This document shows positions 10,913 to 20,795 of a stretch of DNA of 64,000 nucleotides, piece by piece. The stretch is from Lepus europaeus (lineage: Eukaryota > Chordata > Mammalia > Lagomorpha > Leporidae). How positions within the stretch are numbered: position 1 is the stretch's first letter; every line of letters begins with the position of its first letter. The notes under the pieces were generated by a model, which saw only the letters and a program-made list of their open reading frames with translations, ran no database searches and was not told the DNA's origin. The stretch covers positions 102,578,448 through 102,642,447 of the forward strand of contig NC_084835.1 in assembly GCF_033115175.1 (NCBI RefSeq), written 5' to 3'. The translations under genes and the position numbers were made by a program.

Positions 10913-13386
10913 GAACTAAATTTCTTTGCATTTCTAAACTTCATGTATGAACTTAAGGCCTGCTACAGACATTCTTACACAATCTGTTAATACAATTAAA
11001 AGTACAGTTATTTGGAATACAACAGAAGTAATAAATTTTTTTTCTATGTGTCCTTGGTAGTACCACTTTTAGATTAACAGATTTCATTCCATGTTGTAGT
11101 CCTTTGTTTCATCACTCTGAAATGTTTATTTAGAAAACACTTCAAGTGCAAAATAAATTAGGTCAGAGGAAATAATCCATATATGACAAATAAATGAAAT
11201 GGCTTCTGCTACAAATATACACACATTTGTATAGGAGGAGTTCAGATCACGCTGGGCTCCTGAAACTGTGTACTATTATTATTAGAAAGTCCAAAGACAT
11301 TCATTCCAAAATGAACTTGGAGACCTCTTGAGCCGCTCTCACTTACACTACCTCCAGCTGTACTTCCCTGCTAAAAAGATGAGTGCAGTGAAACTTCAAC
11401 AGAATACAACAGCAGCTTTCCATTTTTTACTTTAGAATAAACTATTCTTACAGTCATCAAGGCTTCTAGGTCAGTTAAACAAGTACATCCCCAAATCGCC
11501 GGTGTGTCGTGATGCAGCATGATGATTTCACGGAGCTACGAGAGGAGGCTAAGTGAGCTACAAGTGACAGGGGGATTTTCTTACTGCACTGCACATGCTT
11601 CAAGCAGAATTCACGATCCCAATTTCCCTACAAATGTGCTGAAAATGTATTAGGAAGAAATTCTTCAGTGTCACATACAGTTATGAATAAAAGAACATAA
11701 ATATTTGGATTTTTAGCAAGGAATTTTCCTGAACTGCGTTCTCAGGATGGTAGTGCAGATGAAAGGCCAACTGATTTCCACAAAATAGTGATGTTTGTTT
11801 TTAGACGTTCCTGACTATCATCCACAGGAAAATGCAAACAGCCATCAAGGAGATTATGTACTTGATAAAGTTGCAAAAAGGAGGCATTTCTATTGCTGAG
11901 AAAATTCCAGACCACCAGTTTGCAAAGTGGAAGGAATATCAATAGCCAGGTTCAAATCCTTGCTTCTCAGTTATCAGCTGAGCAAATTGGTTTACCATCC
12001 TTAGGATCGTCCTCTGTAACACAGGCATGAGGCTATGACCTGCTGCTGCTGGCTTGTGGAGAAATGAATCAGCACAAGTGAGGAACTTAGCATTGTTTCT
12101 GACATAGAGTAACCAAGCTTTGAGTGTTATTAGATAACTACATTTTAACAATAAATAAGCAACAAAAATTGTTCCAAAGAATGCCATGAAGTGTAAAACT
12201 CACACTTGAGTTGTGTAACATTATCATGATTACAGGACTTAGATGGATCTATAAATATGTTACTTCATCTTATTTACATACATCTAAATAGTTTATGTAT
12301 AATACTGATATTTCACATTCCACATGGAAAGGTTTGAGCCTCCTTCCTGAGCGAGTGTTTAGATCTGTATACCAGAAAGGATGAACAAAGGCCCAGAGGG
12401 ACTTCACCCTCTAGGGAGACTAAAGCCTCTCATTATTAATTTAACTGAAGTGTATTCTACTTTCCTGAGTGTCAGTATGTTTGCATTTCTACAAGTCAGA
12501 GTTTGGTTTTACTGACAGTGCTACAGCTGGACCTGTGCAGAAGATATTACAAAAATGTAAGCACTCTTTCACAAAGACACCAGACATATTGTTCTGATTT
12601 GTGAATTCAGATTCTTCCTGACTGTAAGCTACAACCACTGGCTACCAACATTATGTGCTCCACTTCTCCCCCAAAGAAATTTTTATTTAGAAAATATTAA
12701 TGAATATCAACAGTTACATTAGTAACAAAGGCCACATAAACCATGGGCTCCCCTGTGTGCTTATGTGTACTGGTTGCCCCTAACAACCAATTTTTTATCC
12801 CAGAACAACTGAAGGGCAAGTGCTTTCTTAGTTGTGCTAGGGCAGCCATTATTCTCAACATTGGAAAGCAGATGGGTTAGGGAATTGGCTAAAAATAATC
12901 TTCTTTTTTTCCAGCCCATAATTTGGTGGAGAGTAAGTCTTCCATTAACAATGGGCCAGGAGATGAGCTTCTTGTTATGAAAATATCTCTCTTATTATTC
13001 AACTTTAAAATAAATCATTTATTTGGACATATCTATACCCTTTCTTCTACTTATATACTTAAAAACCACTATCCAAAGGTCAAAGTTGACAATTTCCTTT
13101 AGCAAAACTCTGAAAACAAGATTTAGATTTCTTTTTACTTAAAGCAGAATCCATCTCCCATCTTGGGAAAGCATCTATTTGGTAAGTTTTGAAGAAATAT
13201 ATCTTCCCTTCAAATATACACCTGCTTGATTTTCTGGAATGTTATCTTCTTGAAAAGCTCATGATGTGCAATGAATTCCATTCAAAAACTAGCATCATGC
13301 CATATTAACATGGACATTTAGAAAATGTTTCAAGGGAAAAATAAGACCCACATCATATTTCTTGATCAGATCTTCAGCCAGCCAGT
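10913..13386 (-). other. CCDC68: CCDC68 3'UTR and tail-to-tail intergenic region
   Basis: Sequence downstream of the CCDC68 stop codon, with no named repeat and no coding frame. The 3'UTR starts at 13386 going left. Its end is uncertain: - strand AATAAA hexamers occur at 13018-13023, 12682-12687 and 11125-11130. The block at about 11230-11600 is less AT-rich than its surroundings and could be mature 3'UTR or conserved non-coding DNA. Confidence 0.45.
12682..12687 (-). terminator. CCDC68: Candidate CCDC68 poly(A) signal
   Basis: AATAAA on the - strand in AAATAAAAATTTC, followed by the G-rich stretch TTTGGGGGAGAAGTGG. This would give a 3'UTR of about 0.7 kb. An alternative hexamer at 13018-13023 would give about 0.4 kb. 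Confidence 0.35.
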
Positions 13387-13444
13387 TCATTTCCGTAACC
13401 TAATCAACATCAAATAGGGGGAAGTGCCTTCTGTCTTCAATTCG
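13387..13444 (-). CDS. CCDC68: CCDC68 coding exon 10 (C-terminus and stop)
   Basis: This exon encodes residues 321-338. The first base finishes the split Ser320 codon. It then reads ELKTEGTSPYLMLIRLRK followed by TGA at 13389-13387. The acceptor is GTTTACAG. The basic, non-coiled ending PYLMLIRLRK matches the known C-terminus of CCDC68. The last exon is small in its coding part and runs on into the 3'UTR. Confidence 0.95.
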
Positions 13445-16260
13445 CTGTAAACAACAAAGCACAGTTTTCAAGATGGAGTATTTGAACTCTAATGATATAA
13501 TATCTGTACTGCCACAATTAACAGCTCAGCTACTGCAAACTACCTAGTCAGAACAAGTTTGCTTTGCTCTAATAGATAGCTGTTAATAGATTTATTCTGG
13601 CCATTATTCCATGAGACACAGTAAACGTATATGGCAAAAGCTTTCAATCTATATAAATTTAGCTACAAGAGCAATGGAAATCAGAGAGGGTACAGATATG
13701 TGTCTGCCATTCCCCTCAGGGATGAGAAGCACCAGATCAAGTTAGGGATGAGAAGACACAACCATTGTTCCCTCAGGATGTTCTAATTCCATGGAGTTCT
13801 CATAGTCTGAATTTCTTCCCTCACTGTGTGACTTATTGTGGAAAACTCTATGTATTCAAAACTAATGGTCAAATTTTCATTCAATTACCGTTTATACCCA
13901 TTGTCTATAATCCCACTAAACTAGGACCCTTTTGCTTCTTGTGAAACTTCTTATTTGGTGAAGTATTAAGCCTTTTTACTGTAATGTAAATTTAAAATAT
14001 GTTATCTCAAAAACTAAAAAAAAAGAAAGTTGGAAGGAAGATGGTAAGGAGGGAGGCAGCGAATATCTGATCTTAGACTTGTATCTACAAATCATACTGA
14101 ATCTGTTAAAAATTAATTAAAACTAAAATTAAAAGAAAAAAGTGTATTTTGTTGTCATTGTTTGACTATATGGTCTCTAGTGTCACCAAAACACTTCTTT
14201 TGATATGAATTCAACTCAAGAAATATCTAGGTCTAAGTTCCAGTGTCCCAGAAAAAAAAAATTATTAAGGCTTCTCTATACTTTCTGATAGATAGCATTG
14301 AACTATGCCATATGGGAGATTTGCCAAAGTTAAGTTGTAAGTGTGTATGATTTTTTTGCATTAATAGCCTCTTTTATACTCCAGTCCCGTCTTAGAGTTA
14401 TAATTCCTCTGTGGATGGCTGACCCCAGGCTTAACAAATGATATTGCCACCAACATTTTTAAAATAGCCAGCAGGCTATATTTCCCTTTGCAAATAAGAT
14501 TCACATCATTAATACTAGAATTTCCTCCAAAAATTACAAAACAATGAGAATATTAATCTTAAGAAGAAAAGTCTTTAAAACAGTAGACCCTTAACTATTA
14601 GTTAAATACTAATTAATAACTGCAGCTATAAATTGGCCAAAGAAGCCATTGTCTTCACCACAGCCCTCCTACAGCCAGCCAGAATCTCGGCAGCCAGTGC
14701 TGGAAGTGACCCCTAGTGGTTCCCTGCTGTGCTGCACTCTGGCCCCATTCCCTTCAGGATCAAAGCCCTGGGCTGGTCAGGATGCTTCAGCAGCCCACAG
14801 GGACCATTAGCTGGATGGAAGGCAGCACACCATGGGCCAATTGCCCTTCCCATAGAAACCTAGTCCAAGCCCTTCCCCCACTGAAGTAATGTCCTTGCCT
14901 TGCTTCTAAAATGTGAGCATTTCATCTTTCTCTCTGGATACCTCTGCAGTTTAGTTTCTTTCTGTTTCTTTAGAAATTGTAGGACTGGTGGCCAAAAAGT
15001 TGATAACTGAGCATGTGGTGGCCGGCAGATTTTAAGGGACTTGATTCATAATGGTTTCCTCTCCCATCTCTAATTACATACATCATTAGCAAAGTGAAAC
15101 ACTGTTGCAGGGAGCTCTGAAGAGATGAATTTGTCTGAATTCCTCCACTGATGCTAATCATAGTGAGTCTGATTTTTCCACCTCAGGCTGTGCTCAAGAG
15201 AGCTTCAGGAAATGAGATTCTGCCCTGGAGAGGCAAGACTGTGAAATTCAAAAGCTGCTAGGATAGGAAGTTTTTAATCACTTTTAAAATGATACATGTA
15301 ATTATAGGCTGTGTTTTCTTTGAAGTGATAATTTCCTAGAGTTTATGGAAAGGAGATTTGAGCACAGATTCAGATTCTGCCAAGGAAAAAAAATTAAACA
15401 TTAAAAAACATGATATGGATGCTTGCAACCATCACTTCAATTACTTTAATGGGTCATTATCAGTGTTTGAAATGATTTGTGATTGGATCATTGTCCTTAG
15501 TACTGCAGAAAATAAAAAAGAAATACAAGCAATTCTTTCCATGGTGGTATTCGATTTGAGAGAGAAAACCATGGAGATTTCAAAAAATACCAAAATTTCA
15601 ATAAATATTAACAAATCATGATTAAAATGTCCATCATGAAAAATATGAGCCACAGAGGAAGAAGGACAATGGAGAACATCTGTAATGTTTGGAAAAGCGC
15701 TGAAGTCAAGACCGGGCTTCCTGCCGCCACGGCTGGAAGCCAGGTGACCCATGGCCCAACCACCAGTGTCAGCTCCACCCCTATCCTAATGGGATTTGCT
15801 GCTGCTACTTCCTTGCCCACCCCCCAGCAAAGTTTTAAGAGAACCTGTTCCTGAACACATGGCTCTCTTTTTCTCCATCTCTTGGTCTCTCTCTCTCCCT
15901 CTCCCTTTCTCTCTCTTGCTCTCTCTCTTATGCTCTCCTTCTCCCTCTTTTCCTTCTTCACTCCTTCCCTCTGGTCTGTCGGGTTTCCTCCAATAAACCA
16001 TTTCCCTTAAAAAAAAAAAAAAGACTGGACTTGATTTAGGCAAAGGGGAGGAAAAAACATATCTAAACTTATTCATTTGTATTTATACATTATGTTTTGA
16101 GGATTTAATGGTAAACCAGATTAACACAGTTCTGAATAGGAAGTGGGATGGACAGTAAAGAAATTCTTACATGAATATTAACAGATTGGAATGTTTATTA
16201 AGTGGGTTGAGGTCAACCAAGTTCACTAAACATGGAGCTTGGGGGTAAGAAAGACCTTAC
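13445..16260 (-). other. CCDC68: CCDC68 intron between coding exons 9 and 10
   Basis: Intron of 2.8 kb. A stretch at about 13690-14140 ends in ATTAAAACTAAAATTAAAAG and could be the 3' end of an old LINE, with low confidence. The block at 14650-14880 is GC-richer and unassigned. A CT-rich, poly(A)-ended segment at 15700-16022 is listed separately. No alternative exon is evident. Confidence 0.6.
15700..16022 (+). repeat. Unassigned retroposon-like segment (CT tract, AATAAA, poly(A))
   Basis: A GC-richer 5' part (15700-15860) is followed by a 90-bp polypyrimidine tract, then CCTCCAATAAACCATTTCCC and A14. AATAAA shortly before an A tail is the mark of a retroposed polyadenylated RNA or LTR-type transcript end. 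I do not recognise the family. The left boundary is uncertain. Confidence 0.4.
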
Positions 16261-16337
16261 CTTGTAGAGACTGCCTTAGATACTTTTGTTTTAGGAGTTT
16301 CAGACCAAAGCGCCACCTTGGTTTTTAGTTCTTTATT
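16261..16337 (-). CDS. CCDC68: CCDC68 coding exon 9
   Basis: This exon encodes residues 295-319 plus the first two bases of Ser320: NKELKTKVALWSETPKTKVS then KAVST. The acceptor is TTTTAG before AATAAAG, and the donor is ACAAG/GTAAGG. It corresponds to the region after the coiled coil, rich in Lys, Thr and Ser and probably flexible. The pyrimidine tract is poor because an A-rich stretch on the + strand next to the exon is its complement. Confidence 0.95.
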
Positions 16338-18237
16338 CTAAAATTAAAAAAAAAAAAAAAAACCTGGAAATCAAATAGCTAGTTCATCCATTAGCTGCAG
16401 TCTTACTGCTTTCCTCCAACCTATCAGTTGCCTGGTTCCTTGGCAGTTAAGTTTGCTGTGATTGTTGTTTTAGAACATGGAATACAGTTAGTTGAAATTC
16501 ACTAAACATTATCTTTGAAGATCAAAATATACTCTGAAAATGCATAAAGTACCCAGGGATTAAATTTTAGAATTTTAAAATTCAACAGCTGACCTATGTT
16601 TGATTTTACAAAGTTTCTTTTAGATAGACAGATGAAAAGAACTAAAGTAGAGAACCTTGGTAAAGATACCCACAATATTAATTACACATTTGTCTTTCTT
16701 GTGCAATCTTTTGATTCCAAATCCCATGAAAATAGGCACCATCTGTTCTTTACTATACTATTTGTGGCATCTTTAGTCTCGATTTTCTCATTGAAGCTTT
16801 AATTTCTTTATTTCTATAGTAGGAACAAATGATACACATCCTGCCTATCTTGTATAAGTTATTGGAAGAAACACATCATATGATCATAATATTTTAAATC
16901 TGGGACCATTGTTCTAATTCTAGGAGATAATACAATGGCTAAAAAAGGCACAGTAAGAGTTTAAATTCTTAGAAACAAACCCAAGCACTGTTGATTATAA
17001 GCTTTGTGGCCTCATTTAGGTCTAATTTTCTTGTCTACCCAATAGATAGAATAGTTGCCCCTTCTCTCAGGTTTAAAATGAGATAGAAATCGCAAGATAT
17101 TCAGCTTAGTGCCTGGCATAGATTCTAAGACTTAAAGCAGTTGGTTAAGATTTTCTAGTCTAAGTTTCATTTTTATCACTGAAGGTTGAAGTCCAAAGAC
17201 TATGTGTTCCCAACATTATCATGGCGGAGGTGAGCATCAAGTTTGGACTTCTCAGTCCAGAACTAGTTTGCCAAGCAATTTCATTTCACAACACTCAGAA
17301 GTGAGACTAAGACAGTGAAAGACCACGACCAAAGTTAAGTTGCTAGTTGCATTCAAGCCAGAAGGACAAGTCTGGATAGACAAGTTTGGGATTGAAATAT
17401 GGATGGGTGGAATGATGACAGAGCAAACTGAGGTATTAAAAGAACATGGCCACGCCATTGCCTGTTAGAAAACTAAGGACTTGGAGAGTCACACAGTTAA
17501 ATTTTAAAAGGTATCCTCTAAGAGTATGGTGGTCTGTAGTAAGCTATTGGTTTGCAGCAAGCCAACAGGAAAATTCTTAGTTTTGAGAAATAGACGTTAG
17601 AATTTTGATAGAAACTAGATGTTAATTAGTATGAGTACCTAGCCAATGCATCATTTGTATTAAATAAATGAAGTTACCAAAATTCAAAATAACTAAGAAA
17701 CTTTCCTCTGGTACTGAACCTACGTTATTTTTCTATACAGCCAGAGGAATTAACCTGGTCCTTTAATATTACAAATAAGAAAATGGTGATGTCCAGAAAA
17801 CACAGAGATTCGGTAATTTTAGGAGGGGTCTCTGGTATGATAAATATAAACAAGAAACTTTCAACAGGAAATTAATCAACTATCTCAACCATACACACAC
17901 ACACACACACAACTCTTCAATCCCTGCATGTCATCATCTCCAACCCAGGAGAAGGAATGTGAACAGGCACAATAAAGCATAATATCTTCTCTTTCAGTAC
18001 ACCACAAGCATGTGGATACCAAAATAATAAAAGACAATCAGAGCAACTCAATACATGCCATACACGGTAGGTAATTCATTACTGAAAAAAGGTAAGAGCA
18101 GAAATCAGTGTGACCGAATAGGATTTTTATACACCTGGAGCTCTAACCTTGACCTTGAGGCTGAAATGAAACAGGCCTGAGTGGAAAAGCAGGAGAGAAA
18201 AAAAAGACTAAGGCAACCACTATTAAAGTGAGATCCT
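16338..18237 (-). other. CCDC68: CCDC68 intron 8-9, left part
   Basis: Mostly unassigned. A MIR remnant in + orientation is seen at about 16985-17125 (GCTTTGTGGCCTCATTTAGG ... AAAATGAGAT ... TTAGTGCCTGGCATA). A short (CA)n lies at 17893-17912. Confidence 0.55.
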
Positions 18238-18566
18238 TCACTAGGCTAATCCTCCGCCTGCGGCGCCAGTACTCCATGTTCTAGTCCTGGTTGGGGCGCC
18301 GGTCCTGTCCCGGTTGCTCCTCTTCCAGTCCAGCTCTCTGCTGTGGCCCAGGAGGGCAGTGGAGGATGGTTCAAGTGCTTGGGCCCTGCACCCACATGGG
18401 AGACCAGGAAGAAGTGACTGGCTCCTGGCTTCAGATCAGTGCAGTGCGCCAGCCGTAGCGGCCATTTGAGGGGTGAACCAACGGAAGGAAGTCCTTTCTC
18501 TCTGTCTCTTTCTCTCACTGTCTAAATCTGCCTGTCAAAAAAGTAAAAATAAAAATAAAAATAAAC
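18238..18566 (+). mobile_element. Young C-SINE, 5'-truncated
   Basis: It starts at TCACTAGGCTAATCCTCCGC, lacking the GGCCGGCGCCGCGGC head. It carries the B-box-like TTCTAGTCCTGG, the GGAAGTCCTTTCTCTCTGTC block and an AAAATAAAAATAAA tail. The target-site duplication TGAGATCCT is at 18229-18237 and 18567-18575. It inserted into a MER5-like element. Confidence 0.92.
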
Positions 18567-18575
18567 TGAGATCCT

Positions 18576-18798
18576 GGGATCAGCAGTATCAACATCACCT
18601 GGGAGCTTGTTGGAACTACAAATCCTCAGTCTCCCACCAGACCTACAGAATCAGAAACCCGGGGTGGTCTTGTTTGTGCATTGGGAAACTCCTAAGATAA
18701 TTCCAACGCCTAGCCAAGTTTGAGGACCAACAGACTGATACGGTTTCCAGTCTAGATTGCATACTAACAATACCTGGGGAGCGTTAAAATCTACTGAT
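18576..18798 (+). repeat. MER5-like hAT remnants, first part
   Basis: GGGATCAGCAGTATCAACAT followed by CACCTGGGAGCTTGTTGGAA and GACCTACAGAATCAGAAACC are the order of blocks known from MER5A-type non-autonomous hAT elements. A second start (TACCTGGGGAGCGTTAAAAT) at about 18740 is a further copy, split by the next SINE. Confidence 0.7.
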
Positions 18799-19059
18799 CA
18801 GGGAACACACACAGCCCACACTGAAGTGTCTGGTTCAAATGTCAGCTCCACTTCAGGTTCCAGGTGATGGCTCAAGCACTTGGGTCCATGCCACCCCTGT
18901 GGGAGACCGGATTGAGTTCTAGGTCCCTGGCTTTCCTTCTAGCCCAGGCTAGGGTGCTGCAGGCATCTGGGGAATGAACCAGCAGGTAGAAGACCTAAAT
19001 CTCAAAATGAAACTACATAAAAATGTTTTAAACATAATTTTTTTTTTGTTAAAAAATAA
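18799..19059 (+). mobile_element. Older lagomorph tRNA-SINE inside a MER5-like copy
   Basis: Blocks: ACTTGGGTCCATGCCACCCC, GTGGGAGACCGGATTGAGTT, GGCATCTGGGGAATGAACCA, and an A/T-rich end. A perfect 14-bp target-site duplication TAAAATCTACTGAT flanks it at 18785-18798 and 19060-19073. Confidence 0.85.
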
Positions 19060-19165
19060 TAAAATCTACTGATGCCTGATGCCCGCATTCTGTTTTGCTT
19101 CATGGAAACGTGGGTTCAGGAGTTTTCAAACTCCACAGGTGATTGTAAAGTGTCATGATGATGAA
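19060..19165 (+). repeat. MER5-like hAT remnant, second part
   Basis: It continues the element interrupted at 18798: CTACTGATGCCTGATGCCCG ... GTTTTCAAACTCCACAGGTG. The continuity across the SINE supports the nesting order. Confidence 0.6.
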
Positions 19166-20346
19166 CCAATGAAGGAAACAGAGCAAATTCAAGAAGGGGA
19201 TTTTGCCCTTTGTTTTCCCAGCATCTGAGTAGAGTAATAACTAAAAGATAAAGCCAACATCCTCAGACGAATTAATCATTTCTCCATGGTATCACAAGAA
19301 TTAAACACAAGTGTTACTCAGGCAATATATTTCAGAGTTAATAAACTGGTAATAATGATGTTCCTCATTTAATGGAGATAAATCTAATATACACTCCAAA
19401 TAAGTGCAGGCCAAGTATGTGGCTGAGAAAAACTCCTCTCTGTTCAGTATTTCACAAATTAGGAAAATATTGGAAACACAATTCTATGATGACAATCACA
19501 AATGAAATATTATTTAGGAACTATTTGACTTTTTTCCAAAATACACTTCAATTTTCTTACATTGTTCAGTCCCAAATAATACAAAAGCATAAGAGTGACT
19601 GCTATACTGTTCTTAATTTATTTCAACTTCTGTGCTGACTTGTTTCATCTACCAGACTTAGGCATTTATTCTTGATTCATATACATTTCTGGTTTTCTCT
19701 TTAACTAGAACAGACATATGCATGAGTTTTATTGCATCACTAATTAACAAAATTACAAAACCCTGGCCAGAATATTCCTACTATTATTATGACTCTGTCC
19801 AAGGGTAGTTTACTGACATCATTTCCCAAAATAACATATTTTTGCCTACTTAATCTATTACTAACTCACTTTGAGAGTCAAATTAAATTTAAGGATGATG
19901 GTGATTATACTATAAAGTAGAATCATCTTCAAAGTTCAGAAAATGGAGTAATTTTTGATGATACATTTCCATATGAGATCATTAGTGAAGAAGCTAGAAA
20001 TGCATTAAAATAAAACGAATGGCAGAGTTGTAAATTAAGATGATGAAAGATATGCAAAAGCAGAAAGAATGTAAATAATTTCAGTAGAGTTAAGCAGAAA
20101 TTTTCTGGTGATATTTAAAAGAAGATTGTGAGACTATGGTTTTTTTAAAAAGATGGTTGCACGAGCGAAGTGTATGTTCCAAGAGGTGGGGTTAAAACAT
20201 TACTGGGATAAAAAGAGCAAACAGGAAATAGATATTTGTTCCAAGACTGGAAACCGTGAAGTGAAATTTTAAAAATATAATATAGTTGCTGGTTCAAGAT
20301 CTAAATAAGTATAAATAATTATGCAATTTTAAAATAACATTCACTT

Positions 20347-20680
20347 TTTTTTTTTTGACAGACAGAGTGGACAGTGAGAGAGAGAGAGAGAGACAGAGAG
20401 AAAGGTCTTCCTTTTCTGTTGGTTCACCCCACAATGGCCGTTGCGGCCGGTGCACTGCGCTGATCCAAAGCCAGGAGCCAGGTGCTTCTCCTGGTCTCCC
20501 ATGTGGGTGCAGGGCCCAAGGACTTGGGCCATCCTCCACTGCACTCCCGGGCCACAGCAGAGAGCTGGACTGACTGGAAGAGGAGCAACCGGGACAGAAT
20601 CCGGCGCCCAGACCGGGACTAGAACCCGGGGTGCCGGCGCCGCAGGTGGAGGATTAGCCTATTGAGCCACGGCGCCGGCC
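20347..20680 (-). mobile_element. Young full-length C-SINE, reverse orientation
   Basis: T11 (A tail) then TGACAGACAGAGTGGACAGT at the left, and the head GAGCCACGGCGCCGGCC at the right. The perfect 11-bp target-site duplication AACATTCACTT is at 20336-20346 and 20681-20691. It is close to a consensus C-SINE, so it is a recent insertion. Confidence 0.95.
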
Positions 20681-20694
20681 AACATTCACTTCTA

Positions 20695-20795
20695 AACAGA
20701 CACTGTATACACACATACATATATATTTCACATGCACGTACATATACATATATGTACCTACATAAAATGTGCATATATGTGTACACACATACATT
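20695..20795. repeat. Mixed CA/TA simple repeat
   Basis: Alternating purine-pyrimidine sequence (ATACACACATACATATATAT ... GTGCATATATGTGTACACAC) right next to the SINE insertion at 20680. Confidence 0.8.

Noticed and set aside
15608..15961. 117-codon and 96-codon - strand frames rich in Arg/Glu/Lys
   Set aside because: They translate the complement of the polypyrimidine tract at 15870-15970. Simple-sequence artefact.
20347..20680. B-box-like sequences in C-SINEs as tRNA genes
   Set aside because: The tRNA-like head is diverged and part of a 330-bp SINE with CT tract and A tail. No cloverleaf of a functional tRNA is supported.
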